Positions 23,869-36,613 are shown, counted from the stretch's first letter. The stretch: DNA of 64,000 nucleotides from Bradysia coprophila (GCF_014529535.1 NC_050735.1:10551739-10615738), one strand, 5' to 3'. The notes: generated from the letters alone by a model not told the origin. Numbers and translations are program-made.

Positions 23869-24409
23869 TCAGACAAAATGATATTTACTTCGAACACCTT
23901 TATGTTGTGTAATGTGTAGTATGTTAGATTGAATGTGTAGTGAGGTATGTGTGATTGGTCTGTACATCGATTACATTTGTCAACCGAAAGAAATTCTTTG
24001 AAAATTCTTGAGAACTACAATCGGAAATCGATTATAAAGTCCTCAGAAAACTAGAAAATATACAAAAATCCAAGGTAATCCTCAAAGCGTAAGAAGAAAA
24101 TCCTCAGAAACCGGTGAATGTACTCGAAAATCCAGCAAAATCTGTTAGAAATTTTTTCTTAAAATCGTAGACAATCCTCGAAGGATTTTGTTTTGGAAAA
24201 TTATTTTAGCTGTTTACTTGTCCTAGCCTAAATGTTATGATTGCGTTGAAACGGCAAATATTCATTTATCATTTTAAATATAATTTTGCTTCTATAGGTT
24301 CTCCCACCTATGAAATTAAAACAAGTATGGTCTAAGAAGAAGATAAATCGGTCGATCGGCCATAACTATAATATACTTCCACTGGTTCCCACTGTATTTT
24401 CTCCAAAAA

Positions 24410-24577
24410 TACTGCAGTCGTAGAAAAATAGATTTCGGGATTTTCAGAGACATCATCGTTTTCATCGTTTTTCTCTATTCTCTCATGTCGCGAGTTATTT
24501 CAAATGGCAATTGAGAGAATTAGAGAAATGATATCTCTAAAAAAAACCCGAAATCTATATTTCTCCGACTGTAAGGT
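24410..24577. mobile_element. 168-bp hairpin MITE
   Basis: ACTGCAGTCGTAGAAAAATA at the left pairs with the inverted TATTTCTCCGACTGTAAGGT at the right; ATAGATTTCGGG pairs with CCCGAAATCTAT. Arms of about 45 bp with imperfect pairing, AT-rich loop. Confidence 0.65.
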
Positions 24578-26658
24578 ATTTGAATCATGACTTTCAGCCA
24601 AATGAATCTCCTTTCGGGGAAAGTTATAGTTATGTTCACCCCGACATTTGCCTCTTGCGCAATATTAGATAGAACTATAGCTAGGTCACCGAAGCAAATA
24701 AATATGCCTTTAAGTGCATAGACTGCGAAAAGTCGAATAGAAAATGGTTTTAGTTTTCATTTTTTCGTCCGTTTTCCCTTTTGTAGTATTTTTCTATTTT
24801 ATTTTGTGTATTGTGTACAACTGTACACAATCTGTTACACAGAAGTCATATTGTTTGGAATTGTTTTTCATCGTTTCAAGTAAGTATATGAAATGAATTT
24901 ATAAAACATTTTGTGGCGAGTAGAGAGAGGTAAGAAAAAAATATGTTTATTTTTGTGGTGATATCCCATGGATGTCACTTTCACATGGAATGAATAAAAT
25001 AGAACCGAGGCAAAAATGATATGGGACAACAACAACAACACCAACAAAAAAAAAGGAAAATATTTCGTGAATGTATCCGAAACACGTACAAATATTTGTT
25101 TGGAAGAGCTTTTGATGGTTACGTTGAAAGATAAACGGAATATATAGACGAAAAACAGTCACATGGGAAATTACTTTAAAATATGACAGATTCTTAATTA
25201 AATGGATTTTTTTTTCTCGTCTTGTGTGAGCATTTTATCGGTCTGAAGTGATGCCTGCGTTGACGATTGTTTATTATGAATTTATATTCTCGGTTTTATG
25301 TTTCAGTTTTATGCCACACTCACGTTCCCTTTATTGTCACACATTCTGTTTAAAAGAACAGACTTTATTGTTCGCCATCAAACGTTGACTAAGATTTTCA
25401 AAAGATTACCAACAAGAAATGCGTCTTAGAAATGAGAAGAGCCAATTGCATGATCTAATCATAAAAAGTAACATTTGTCTACAATTGTGGTACTTACTTC
25501 GTCAGACACATACGCCCAGCAGGATATATGAGGTAAATTTAGAATTAATCATTTCTGGCACAGTAATTACAACAAAAAGCAACGTAAGTATAGACGCGTC
25601 CACCATTCTTCTCTGTGTACACATCTGGATTCATTTCATCTGATTTACAAAAAAAAATATATTTTTCAACAGAGAAAAATAAACTTGGTCCCGTCATAAG
25701 TTATACAAACATTTTATAAAACATGCAACAACCACACAACCCAGCAAAACCATTCACAAACTTTTTTCTATTAATTTTCCTTCCTCAATTTTTACTTTCG
25801 TTTCTCGAAAGAAATAAATTCAGCCACTTTGCTGCAGAGATGTATTTTTTTCCTCCACATTGAAAATTATGATGGAAATCCACTTTTTTACCCATACTTT
25901 TGCTCTCATTCCAGCAAATTAATAATTTTTTTTCTTCTTTTTCCACCGAGCCGAGAAATTATATATATTACTTTTGTATAGTTGAATGAAATCAATTTGA
26001 AAAACGTGTTGGATTATACATTTTGGGAATGTGAAATTTGATTCAATTTCTCTGTTCAATTTTTTTTTTCTCTTCAGTTTATTGAAAACGAAAGTTTCGG
26101 TTGTAATTTGTAATGAGAAACTTTTAATTTTGACAATTTATCGGTGGGCTACGGCACAAAGTTGCAAATTTCGTGCTGGGCGTACATCCGTTTAACAATA
26201 CAAATTACATTGTTTGAATCTGGGACAATCTGAGTTGATAAACTGAAAGAAAACGCTAGGATTGTTTTTTCGTAGATTTTTGCGTATTTTATCTTCACCC
26301 ACCAACCAGACCCACCCACCAAAACTTTGAAAAAGTTACATTTTATAAACAAATGCCTTGGGCTTTCCGCCCATCGAGTGATGAAGTAATTTAAAATGCA
26401 AAATTGCACAAGAATTTTCTTTTCTTTAAATAAAAAAGAAAAAACAGCTCCATTCACTTCATAAGGTCAAAGGCAACAGTTGAAGCTCTCAACCAAATCA
26501 GCGTTTCGAAAAAGTGTCTACGCTACGTTTACAAAGTCTGTAATAAACAATTTTCAGACAAGGTCTTTTCTGAGACCCAGAAGCAGATGAGGTGGATTGA
26601 CTTCGGTAAAGTTGATGACTAACCAACATAACATAGAGTTTGTAACTGGCATTGTAAA

Positions 26659-27212
26659 GAGGGTTTCGTTTGAATTTCGACCGACCAAAATCGGCGCTAT
26701 TTATTCTGGGACTTTTTTATATATGCCTAGTTAGGCCCAGCCTAAGATATTTTTGATCTTCCATACCTGGTTGGTTGAAAGTGGCCAAAAGTCGAAAAAT
26801 TGGGTTTCATAGTCCGGATTTCATTTCTCAAGGTGGCGAGGACATGAGTGTGTATGGGTTCGTTGGAAAGCTGAGGTCGAGTACTCCTGGGGCAAATATT
26901 ACATTCATAAAATTTGATGATAAATGGCAGAAAATATGACTTCCGGAAAATTAATAAGGTCAAGGTAATATTTGCCCCAGGAGTACTCGACCTCACCTTT
27001 CTTACGAACCCATACAAACCCGTGTCCTCGCCACCTTAAGGAAATGAAATCCGGACAACGAAACCTAATTTTTCGACTTTTGGCCACTTACAAGCAGCTA
27101 GATATGGAAGATCAAAAATATCGTAGACTGGTTTTGGGGCCTAGGCATTATAAAAAAATTCCCGGAATAAATAGGGCCGACTTCGGTCAGTCGAAATTCA
27201 AAAGAATCCCTC
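26659..27212. mobile_element. 554-bp foldback element with ~245-bp arms
   Basis: Left arm 26659-26901 and right arm 26966-27212 are inverted copies separated by a loop of about 64 bp. The outer ends pair GAGGGTTTCGTTTGAATTTC with GAAATTCAAAAGAATCCCTC; the inner ends pair at CTCCTGGGGCAAATATTA. Divergence between arms is perhaps 15%. Frames inside it are read-throughs of the arms. Confidence 0.75.
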
Positions 27213-28959
27213 AAAGTTGTTGCTGTTAACACTGTTAATGGGCTAATTATGCCTGTTAAGTAAACACCTAGAAGAAGCGATGAACACCCACATATTCGAA
27301 AGACAATCGAAGACAATCGTTTGTGATTGACACAAAATCTACTACTTCTTAATTTTAAATTCTGAGCAATTTTTGTAGCTTGGAATGATTAGAACGTATT
27401 ACGTTAGTAGCTGAACTCACTAAGGGTTTTCGGGCTAGATCGTTACTATACTAGTTTCGCTGCTTATGGTTCTACTCTTTGGGGCCTTTTCATTACCAAA
27501 ATATTTTACTTAAAAACTTAAAAAACATAGTGCAAAAGAGATGCAATATTTTGAGAGAGTAAACGTATTGAGTTCTCTCACAAAATCTTGCATTTCTTTT
27601 GCACTAAGTTTTTATGTGTTGGCAGATTTTCCACTGAATGCACTGCGATGTTCACCACAGATCATGCAATGTAAATGCCGGTCTCATCAACGCAATTCAA
27701 GCAAAAATGATCATAGTCGACAGCTGTCAAATAGAGTACTAGTTTGTATTAAATCGTTTTTTACTGGAGAGACGAGTTGGCCACTACGCTATTGAGTTAT
27801 CAAGCTATAGTCTTGTTGTGATGGAAACATAGCTTTGATTTACATAATTTGTTAATTTAACTTCGCCCTGGGGGGATTCCCTATACATAATAAAAAAAGC
27901 AACTCCTAATGCTGTAATCTTACACACTTCAATGACTTACAGTTTGAATGAGGTCGGAAATATCAATAGTATGTTTCACGTCCGCTAAAAATATGAGAAA
28001 TATGAAAAAGTATGAAATCTGAGCTTCCGCATAGTTTGCTATAGGTGTAATGTTCTAGAAGTCTATAGCACAACACTCTATAATGCAGGCTATAATGGTT
28101 TATCAGCTCACTACTTATACAAAGTTTCTGTGGAAGATAAGTATATGTACATAGCGTGCTTCATACACCTAAAGTATAGTTTCAGTTTTCTTCAAACTTT
28201 GACAAAGGAGAAACTTTCAAACAATAGGAACAATACGTTTTCATTTGAGTTTTCGACGATAACATAAAGTTTGGCAGTGTACTCGTATACGTAAATAATA
28301 AATTGAAAAGCTATAAGTAAGGCAATGCTCTGAAAATGAAAAATGTGTACAATACAACCAAAGTGAAAGAATTTTGTTAGCTACTGCCAACTTCTGTATA
28401 CATATATAGCTACGTTAAAAAGGGATAAAGAACGATTTGAAGTTCTTCTCTTGAGCATTTTACTTTTCCAATTCAATTGTTCAAATTTTAGATTCGAAAT
28501 TGAAAAATGAAAGTTTTCAAGAAGTGTTTCTTTATTGGGGATCTAGTTCGGTGTGTGGGCTACCTCATCATTTCTCTGGATTTTAATTTTAATTGGTTTT
28601 ACTTTTTGTTTTATTGAGGAAGAATCCACTAACGTAAAGTTTAAATTGATTTTTTATTTGGAGTTCAGTCCTTCTTATTGTTTTACACTGTATCATGCAC
28701 GCTGGTAGTTGTTCGTCTTCGTGAAATTGGCAAACTTTAAGATAGTTTTTGTAATTAGATAGGATGATTACATAGTAACGTGCAAATAATTTGCAATGTA
28801 GGGAAAAAAGTTTCTCGTAAAATTAAATGGATTCAGAAATGTATCGACGTTTTCAAAATCATCATTTGAAACGCGTAAAGAAATCTTGCACCGAATTTGT
28901 ATCTATATTTGCTTCAGCTTGAATGACTGGACTAGTTGGTAAAACAGCTAGGGCAATCT
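27213..28959. other. Intergenic with a hairpin and a partial MITE
   Basis: Contains the hairpin at 27529-27605 and a partial copy (about 27685-27775) of the CAACGCACTTCAAGCA family (AACGCAATTCAAGCAAAAAT, then TCGACAGCTGTCAAATAGAG). The remainder is AT-rich with no recognised feature. Confidence 0.45.
27529..27605. repeat. 77-bp near-perfect hairpin
   Basis: AGTGCAAAAGAGATGCAATA pairs with the inverted copy ending GCACT at 27605, with one mismatched region and an inner stem TTTTGAGAGAG/CTCTCTCACAAAA. Its size is compatible with a MITE or a pre-miRNA-like foldback; nothing distinguishes these. Confidence 0.55.
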
Positions 28960-29641
28960 TAGACACAATTATAGAACATTACTTACCTTGTCTTCGCCTC
29001 GATCAGTACATTTCACACCAAAACTACCTTTTCCATCTTTTGCCCCATGCCAAGCAAGGAATTCGACTGGAAAACTGGGTGTCACATTCAACAGAAAGCA
29101 CAATTTCAGCGAACATTTCTCGGAAATCACAAAAACCCGGCATTTCAAGCGGCCGGAGAGCCTGATTAAACTTTACAACACTTACGTCCGCAGTAGACTG
29201 GAATATTGTTGTGCTGTGTGGAATCCGCACTATGACAAGTACAAGGAACAATTGGAAAAGGTACAACGGAAATTTACGCGGATGCTCCACTACAGGTTCA
29301 ACTGGGCCAAACCAGACTATCCGGCTAGGCTTAAACGACTCAAAATGAAAACCCTTGAGACCAGGAGACTAGAAAATGATGAGTTGGTTCTGTACAAGCT
29401 AATTCATAATAAGATTGTTACCAACCTGTCGTCACGAATCTCAATTCATCAACCCCAACTGTTTACTCGGCAAAATGTCCACATTCTCTTTCACCTATCA
29501 ACACCTTCATCCAATGTACAACTCAACTCGCCAATCTACCGTTTACAGAATCACCATAACATTTATTTTAAGTCCAATGATGTTTTCAGTTTAACGCTTA
29601 ATCAGTACAAAAGGCTTGTGAAGAGTATGTATCAGTTCTGA
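28960..29641 (+). pseudogene. Non-LTR retrotransposon reverse transcriptase, C-terminal fragment
   Basis: The frame ending at TGA 29639-29641 encodes the end of a LINE reverse transcriptase: LGVTFNRKHNFSEHFSEITK, then LIKLYNTYVRSRLEYCCAVW, NPHYDKYKEQLEKVQRKFTR and a KLIHNKI segment, typical of jockey/CR1-like thumb and C-terminal regions. The family usually has extra residues between SEITK and LIKLY, so there is a small deletion. Upstream similarity (LDQYISHQNYLFHLLPHAKQ) is in a different frame, so a frameshift is present near 29040. The copy is 5'-truncated, lacks the palm/fingers catalytic motifs and cannot be active. Confidence 0.75.
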
Positions 29642-29805
29642 TGAGTGAAGTGTGACTTTGATTTGATAAGTTTTTTTTGCTTTCTCTTTTCTCTTTACTG
29701 CTTGTTAATTGAATTATTTATAATCAGATCGATGTATAATTGGGCGTCATGCCTGTTCGTTTGATCTAAATAAATAAATATAAATAAATATAAATATAAA
29801 ACGTG
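29642..29805 (+). repeat. 3' UTR and AAATAAAT tail of the LINE fragment
   Basis: The sequence after the reverse transcriptase stop ends in CTAAATAAATAAATATAAAT, a microsatellite-type 3' tail seen in several non-LTR clades in place of plain poly-A. It marks the 3' end of the insertion at about 29800. Confidence 0.65.
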
Positions 29806-30005
29806 AGGTACCTCACGTTGTTGAGTTAAAAAAATTTTTGTACATATCACACAGAGTGGTCTAATGGGTTTTCATGGTCTTCACTTTTCAGCCATAATGG
29901 GAATTGAACACTTCTTATTTTGTAGTTAGTATGTATAATTGTGTGCATAACTCGGCAAAAAAATGAAAAGTCACTTGTACGTGGCTATTGATCTCGGCTT
30001 AGCCT

Positions 30006-30270
30006 CATGTGTGAGTTTTGTATTGTCCTCATTATTCGACAACATGAGTATCGACGACTTTATGAGGAAACAACGAGTTCCTGAAGAAACGATGAGTAGT
30101 CGTCATTTCTTCAGGAACTCATCGCTTCATCAAAAAGTCGTTTTTTCTTAAGATTTTTTGAAAAGGATACTCCTTTTACGAAATGTTAAAACAGTAAACG
30201 TAAAGAAACGACGAAGAAACTCGCTCATGTCGTCGAATAATCATATCAGTACAATACAAAACTCACACAT
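30006..30270. mobile_element. Nested hairpin element
   Basis: ATGTGTGAGTTTTGTATTG (30006 on) pairs with CAATACAAAACTCACACAT (to 30270), and ATTATTCGACAACATGAG pairs with CTCATGTCGTCGAATAAT. Between them is a further hairpin, AACGAGTTCCTGAAGAAACG/CGTCATTTCTTCAGGAACTC, which is related to the repeats at 56050-56430. Confidence 0.65.
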
Positions 30271-30358
30271 TAACTTCACTTTTTGCTTATTAGCAAAAAG
30301 TCGAGTTTTCGTGAATGGAGGGAGGTACGAGCTATGAGCTGTATAATGAACGGATATC

Positions 30359-30834
30359 TTTAAGGGTGATATCGCCAAGACTTCAGGCGATTGGGGAACA
30401 AGCGTTCTCCGATTTTAATGAGTAAACACGAGGAAATACCTACTACACCCCATACTCAGTTCCGTGGAACATCGAAGCTGCAGGGAAGTCGGACTCTCCG
30501 AACATTCAATATATTTTTAGTCATAACTCTCGTGGATGTACTCGCACCAGCCAGTGCGTATACTCTATCTGTAGGTCTTTCGAAGGCCAACATTCGTACA
30601 ACACCACAACAATTTAAAATAATTTTTTCTTGAGTTATTGTCGAAAAACTGTTTTCGGTACCTTCTCACATGTGCTCACTTTTCACAGAAAATAATTTTT
30701 TTTTCGAAAAAATTTAAGACACGTACTTCCTAGAATTGAAAGACGAATCCAACGAGCTATGAATCATTAAAATCGGAGACCGCTTGTTCCCAAAGTTTAA
30801 AAAAATCGCCTGAAGATTTGGCGATATCATGATC
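30359..30834. mobile_element. 476-bp inverted-repeat element related to 21740-23254
   Basis: The left end TTTAAGGGTGATATCGCCAA with CTTCAGGCGATTGGGGAACA is matched at the right by TGTTCCCAAAG/AATCGCCTGAAG/TTGGCGATATC forms in inverted order. Its tips resemble the TTAAGAGCGATATCGCGAA tips of the 1.5-kb element, and its interior matches the flanks of the ACGATA array at 5230-6655. No coding capacity. Confidence 0.65.
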
Positions 30835-31776
30835 GTGCACACATGGTAAAAAATTCAATTGATCAAATGTAAAAAAAAGAGTCTTACAATATAGCAACAT
30901 ATTTAAATTCTGTTGGAAAATCCGAACACGTTTGCATCACCATATAGCTTCAGTCAAGTAGTGAAATCGCAATTTTTCTATTGATAAACTTCCTGCAACG
31001 TGTTGTTGTGTTTAAATACTCGTACTACGTAAATATTGGCTTCGGTATTATATACAAATTGTTATGTCTATACCGTAAACTTGTGATTTTAACTTGGATT
31101 TTAAATCCATCCATTACAGCAACCGCACTGGTATGATAATTTCGATTAATTTGACGGAAATAATGTTAACGAAATCCCAGTCTGATTTTAATTTTGAATT
31201 ATACATTAGCAAACATGGTTCGAAGCATGATTCTTTGAAGCAATTTTAGTGAATAGCATACTTTAAGTTTCCATTAAAATACACATATATGTGTGTGTAC
31301 AGTGTTCAGGTGTGCCGATTCAGCTTAGCTCCATGCATGCAAGATTAATTTAAATACGCAAACATATGGCTGTACCATTATGCTTATATAACATTACATA
31401 AAATATGAGTGGCATAACAGTCGACTAAGACAAATTTAATTTAATTTAATTACTCGAAGATTTAAGTCTTTTGTGTGTACAATATCTTCCGCAAATATTA
31501 CGGGGACGTTTTGAATTCGATTCGATTGCATAGCCCGTTTAAGGGAATTTATTAGTTCCATAAATTCAATTATAATCGAGAAGATCTCTGCCTGACGAGC
31601 ATAAATCAAACATTCGAAATTATCTTTTTATTGTATGGGGCTGAAGACTGAGTCATAGGCTGGGTGAGCAATTAGCATTCAATGTTAGCTATTTGAAAGT
31701 GGATATGGAATCATTTAAAATAATATTTAAAAGACACAACTCTGGCATCTGAGGTATATTCTATGCGTTTCTTTGA
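30835..31776. other. Intergenic, downstream of alkaline phosphatase
   Basis: AT-rich sequence with no coding frame of note. The alkaline phosphatase 3' UTR must lie in the last few hundred bases, but no clear AATAAA signal could be chosen. Confidence 0.4.
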
Positions 31777-33766
31777 CTAATCACATGCCGTCAATCCGTT
31801 GCCGATGCAAGCAGCATATGCCATAAAATGCGGAATCACATTTTGCTCCAGAACGCCAGTGAAAAGTTTTGCCCATGGTCCACTAGCGAAAACGCCAACA
31901 TCATCTCCAGCATGAGTTTCTGAGCTCTGCGTGTGGTACAAGCAAATAATGTTAAAATCTCTCACAGATGGATTCACATTTTGTTTCTAACCATTGGCAA
32001 CGTTGCTGGATGCATGAAATTGTAGCCGGTAGTACCCATTGTAGTCAAATTAAATCTACCTTCGGCAGTCGTATGATGGGTATATCCTGGACCATTCGCA
32101 TAGCTGAGTATCATGTATGGCATATCGTCTCCAGCTGCACCACCGAAACCGAAAATGTTTGCACCACGGTCCTGCAATTTACAAAAGTGTCGACTTGGAA
32201 TCTATTTGCAGCGTCAGATTCACAGATTGTTCTTACACCATAGCCAGCGTATGTCATTGTGTGTGAGTGATCTGCGCTGACTACAATTAGTGTGTCTTCT
32301 TCGCTTAGTTTACTTCTTGCCAATGCAACTGCTCTATCGAACTCGAGAGTCTCTTCCATAGCAATTTGAGGTTGGGTTGAATGGTGTGCATGGTCAATTC
32401 TAATTAGGAAGTCATGAAAAAAAATTTTCATCTCATCCTGATCGATCGCAAATATACCTTCCGCCTTCAACAAAGAGGAAAAATCCATTTTCATTTTTGC
32501 TCAAAATATCAATAGCTTTGTCAAGCATCTCGGTTAGTGTTGGTTCCTTGTGTCCAATATTTTCATTTATAATGTCCAAGTTGTACCTACAGTCACTTTG
32601 ATCGAACAATCCCAGTAGATAGTCCGTATCCTCAGCATTGATGTTGACAAGTTCCGTCTGTTTTGATTGTTTGAAGAAACAATCAGTTTAAGAATAAAAT
32701 CGATTTTGGTTTCTCTACCTTGTTCCAGACAAATCGCTTGTTTTCACCTTCATCGGCAGCATTCAGCCATTCATTAATAAGATTCTTTTCGTCAGATCTT
32801 GAACCCTTGAAACCCTCTTCGTCAACCATCGTATTATCTAAGAATTCCCGGATGCCACAGCCTAGCACCACTTTCAATTTACTGCCAACATCACCATGAA
32901 CTAATTGCTCAGCAATATCATCAATTAGTGTGTCATCGCATCCATTTCGCTGAACAGCAGCATTGTGCTCCCAGTCTCGATCGGCAATGCTAGCATACAC
33001 ACCAGCTAACGTATTAAGGAAGATAACAGTTGCATTGTATTGAAGCGCAAAAAAAATCAGACGAATGTACCAGGAGAGGCATGTGTGACTCGTGTAGTCG
33101 TCACAAGGCCAGCCGATTTTCCAGCATCCATTGCCCATTTAGCAATCGACTTTATGTGATTCGTTTCATCCATCTGTCCCACACAGTCATATCGTGGCAC
33201 TTTTCCACTGATTCCAATGGTGCCGTAATTGTTCTTCACTCCAGATAAGTATGCAGTGGCTGTGCATGCTGAGTCAGCTACTTGGTAGTCTTAACGAATT
33301 GTTGAAGGAAGATCGGATTTGGTCAATTGATTTCGAATATAAGTTCCCTAAAAATTGTACCATAGACTCATAGAGTCTACTTACCAAGACAGTATGTCTT
33401 CACTAAGCCCGCATATGAAAACTCTTCGAAAGATAGACTTTCTTCTTCGCCACCCTTGTACATTCGAGCTGCTGCCTGAGTTGCCAACGACATGCCATCG
33501 CCGATGAATAAAATTATATTTTTTGCAGTCCCAAGACGCGTCGGTTGATTCAGTTTTGTTGCGACGAAATCTTTTGCGTTGTTAAACCAAAAATCGGAGT
33601 CGAGCTCCTCAGGCCGATTGAGTTTAACGTGCGGAATGCTTCGAAATTCGGGATGTTTTGATTCGTGCTTAATGTTTGTTCGAACCGAATCAATTTTGGT
33701 TTCCAATGGGATACATTGGCACTTAACTGTTAGGATTACTACGACAACTAGCGACGTGAACTTCAT
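31777..33766 (-). CDS. Secreted alkaline phosphatase (seven exons)
   Basis: A zinc/magnesium phosphomonoesterase. Exons on the minus strand are 33766-33385, 33289-33071, 33005-32719, 32657-32458, 32399-32237, 32171-31992 and 31926-31777; all are GT-AG with matching phases, giving 526 aa. [18 protein letters not shown] is a signal peptide. The active site is intact: Asp90 (LFIGDGMS), nucleophile Ser134 ([14 protein letters not shown]), THASP, Glu360 (FVEGGRIDHAHH), Asp365, His369, Asp406 and His407 (SADHSHT), His482 ([15 protein letters not shown]). The protein stops at GNGLTACD without the hydrophobic tail needed for a GPI anchor, so it is probably soluble in the gut lumen or haemolymph; many insect alkaline phosphatases are GPI-anchored. 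Upstream GATA motifs suggest midgut or fat-body expression (inference). Confidence 0.92.
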
Positions 33767-33835
33767 TGTTAATAGGTTAAAATGTGTGATATAAAAACTA
33801 ATTTTTAAATTAAAAGAAAACTTCTCGCGAAATAC

Positions 33836-33978
33836 TTATCACAGAATGAAAGTTTCAATGGGAATGATGACGATAAACTCAATCATCACTGCTTTTATAT
33901 AGCCTATATACAAACTTATCTCAATAAGAAACTATTTCTCTTTATCATTTTAATTTCTTTACCTCCAATTCCGTTATC
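33836..33978. promoter_or_regulatory. Cluster of four GATA motifs upstream of alkaline phosphatase
   Basis: TTATC (GATAA on the minus strand) occurs at 33836-33840, 33916-33920, 33942-33946 and 33974-33978, three with strong contexts (TGATAAG, AGATAAG, TGATAAAG), around the TATA box. GATA factors drive digestive-enzyme genes in insect midgut; binding here is inferred. Confidence 0.4.
33892..33901 (-). promoter_or_regulatory. TATA box of alkaline phosphatase
   Basis: TATATAAAAG on the minus strand, about 126 bp upstream of the ATG at 33766. It fits a 5' UTR of roughly 100 nt. Confidence 0.6.
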
Positions 33979-34556
33979 AGTCATCAATTTACAATCGCCT
34001 CAACAATCACGTTCGATGGTATTTTTAGATGGCTGTCCGAAACGTTTTAATCACGAGTCAGCCGTCTACAGTTCGCGTAAAGAATTCCGTGGGCATGGCA
34101 TATCATCTCCTTATATGATGTGATATCATTATCTTTGGTATTGCCGTTCAATAATAGATCACGGACACTCGTGTCGTTTGTATAGATTTATTGAATGTCA
34201 GCCAATGTATTAAGTGTAGAAATGGAACGAAGCGTGTTCGTACACGAGCGCAGAGTATTTTTTAGGTCTTTCTAGATTTCGCTCCTTCGGTTCTTTGTCA
34301 ATCTAAATCAACTGTTCTTTTGAATAAAGGTGAATAGTGGAGGAGAACGTAGATGAATCAAATTACGACATTAACTTAAGTGGACTTCTAGATTTACAAA
34401 ACAAGATTCATAATGTTGGACAACCAATTTCAGGGATCATGTTACCAGCGACTATTTTTGGAAAACCGTTTTCCCATTTTCTACCGATTTTTCCTAAAAT
34501 TTTCTGATTTTTTTTAAATTTTTGTTTTTTTACCGAAAAATGTTTTTCAAAAAATA

Positions 34557-34674
34557 CAATCGCTAAACCGAACTGGTGTGCATACGTTATTTTGCACCAG
34601 CTGGTCCCATTTGGAATTGTATGTGACCAGCTGGTGCAAAATAACGTATGCACACCAGTTCGGTTTAGAGATTG
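34557..34674. mobile_element. 118-bp near-perfect hairpin MITE
   Basis: CAATCGCTAAACCGAACTGG at the left pairs with the inverted end CCAGTTCGGTTTAGAGATTG; pairing continues through GTGCATACGTTATTTTGCAC and CAGCTGGTC. One mismatch in about 49 bp; loop CCATTTGGAATTGTATGT. The near-identity suggests recent insertion or copying. Confidence 0.75.
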
Positions 34675-34797
34675 TATGTTAAAATTGGGAAAATTTTGGA
34701 AAAATTCTGTTGTTCAATTTTGAAGTACAACAAGCTCTAGGAGCAAGCTTGAAATTGCTTAACAATATTAGAAACAGAAGCTCTGTAAGGGCGGCTA

Positions 34798-34938
34798 ACT
34801 GGCCATTTGGAGAGGAATGTAAAAGTGACAGATTTACAATCACAACTCCGAATTTCATTCACAAATTGCAAATTATGAATGAAAATTCGAACTGTAATTA
34901 CGCATCTGTCACATTTACATTACTCTCTAAATGGCAAG
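34798..34938. mobile_element. 141-bp hairpin MITE
   Basis: CCATTTGGAGAGGAATGTAA pairs imperfectly with TTTACATTACTCTCTAAATGG, then TGACAGAT with ATCTGTCA and GAATTTCATTCA with TGAATGAAAATTC. Arms of about 60 bp, loop about 15 bp. Confidence 0.65.
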
Positions 34939-35876
34939 TAAGTCTTAGATGATTGATAACCAATGCTAAACTCATAGCGTCGAAGAGAAGAAAATAATTG
35001 AAGAACAATAGAAACCAGCGTAAGTCGACCATACATTTAGTGGAAATGAAGGTCACAAATATCCATTCGATAATCAATGTCAATTGTTAATTTGATTATC
35101 ATTCACATTGTTGGTCACAATCAAATACATTTTGACAATGCAGCGGAAAACGTTTTAACCACGAGAAAGTGTTATGTGCACAGTTTCTCATATAATCAAA
35201 TATATTAATGAACTAAAATTTTTGAAGATAATTTTGGCGTGGTATACGAACACACTGGAAACACGATATTGGTTTGCAAATTAATTTATTGTTTTCGTTT
35301 TGAGTTTAACCTAATGGGTAATACCCGATGGGTATATCAGAATTAGGCTCATATAAAAATGAATTACTGTTACTGAGTGTGATACTGTGATACCTACATA
35401 TACATAATGCTTGATGTTGACTCACTCGTAGATGTAGATGTTGAAAATGATTAAATTTTTCGTGAAGGAAAATTTGTAAACTAAGTTCTAATAAGATAAA
35501 CAGTCTCTACTTTCAATCGATCGAATAAACTAACAGGAATTCGACCATGAAATTTGTCTGTAAAATGAATCAAATCGTCGGTAAGTAGTTTCGATGGTCG
35601 GTAAAGTAGTGTGAGAACGTATTACTAAAAATCCTTTGAACTTCCGACATTTTTGGAGCGCTAGACATCTTATATTTTTGTCCTCTAACTATTTGCTACT
35701 AAATATTGGTCAAAAATTGATGTTTCTTTCTATAAGTTGCCTGACAAGTAAGTATAAAATAAGTAATAAATCTATTTTTCCTTCTACAAATTTGCCTGAG
35801 AATTAGGTTTTGCATTATAGGCAATCAGCTATCAAAAATTCGGTATTAACACATTTTTGTTTTATGTAGGATCAAG

Positions 35877-36053
35877 GCACCTAGCAGGGTAATAGAGGTT
35901 TTTACACGTCAAATAGAGTAGTATTTTGATACCAATAATAGCATTAGCAGCCTTAATGGTAATTTTGCAATGACATTAAGAAAACAAAGGTATGGAAATA
36001 TTCACATACTTCGATTAAAGTACTACTTTTTTTTCTATTACCCTGCTAGGTGC
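35877..36053. mobile_element. 177-bp MITE with ~20-bp terminal inverted repeats
   Basis: GCACCTAGCAGGGTAATAG and CTATTACCCTGCTAGGTGC are perfect inverted ends. Sub-terminal AGAGTAGTATTTT and AAAGTACTACTTTT also pair. Flanking GATCAAG/TTTGGTAGGATC gives no certain target duplication. Confidence 0.75.
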
Positions 36054-36613
36054 TTTGGTAGGATCTGATATTTCTTGTCCCAAATATTCTGACAGCTGCT
36101 ATATTGAATGAAATATTTGAATTTTTTCCCAGTCGAAATTTTTGTCGCACACATGTAACGACCAGGTTACTGGTATACAAACCAAAAAACCATTCTGTGG
36201 ATCCAGAAATTATGTAGAATAAGTAATTTTTTTAACCCGGGCAACCCATACTAAAATCTTCTATTTTCCTAGAAATTATGATTGTTCCACAGTGTGCAAA
36301 TAGTGTACTGAAGGCTATTCGCACCCGGATGCAAATATTGTATTGAATAGCATCTATCTATTTTAAAATTGTGGTGTGTGGGGATCACAATCGAGTGTTG
36401 AAAATTTTTCAATAAACAGCACACCAGCACTAAATGATGTTATTATACAATTTTATTGCGTATGAACGGAACAGTCTAAATAAGAAAATGAACTCATCAC
36501 ACGGCCATAACATTCAAACCCACATATTTGCTTAGATTCTTTGGTTGTGTTTGATTTTCACCATTTTTATTCAAATTAAGAGATTACTGAACTTAGGGAT
36601 AAATAAAGAATCT

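Larger units (their letters stand above)
23255..26658. other. Intergenic, mostly unassigned
   Basis: AT-rich sequence with a tRNA-like relic (23803-23868) and a hairpin MITE (24410-24577). A locally GC-richer run at 23330-23600 repeats words such as CCGAACCTGA but has no coding frame. Nothing else recognised. Confidence 0.4.
33979..36613. other. Intergenic, MITE-rich
   Basis: Contains three hairpin elements (34557-34674, 34798-34938, 35877-36053). At 34430-34530 there is low-complexity sequence with repeated TTTTCC/GAAAA words. No gene recognised. Confidence 0.45.

Noticed and set aside
29806-29822. Short palindrome CGTGAGGTACCTCACG as a regulatory site
   Set aside because: It is a lone perfect 16-bp palindrome at the edge of the LINE tail with no gene nearby; it cannot be tied to a function.
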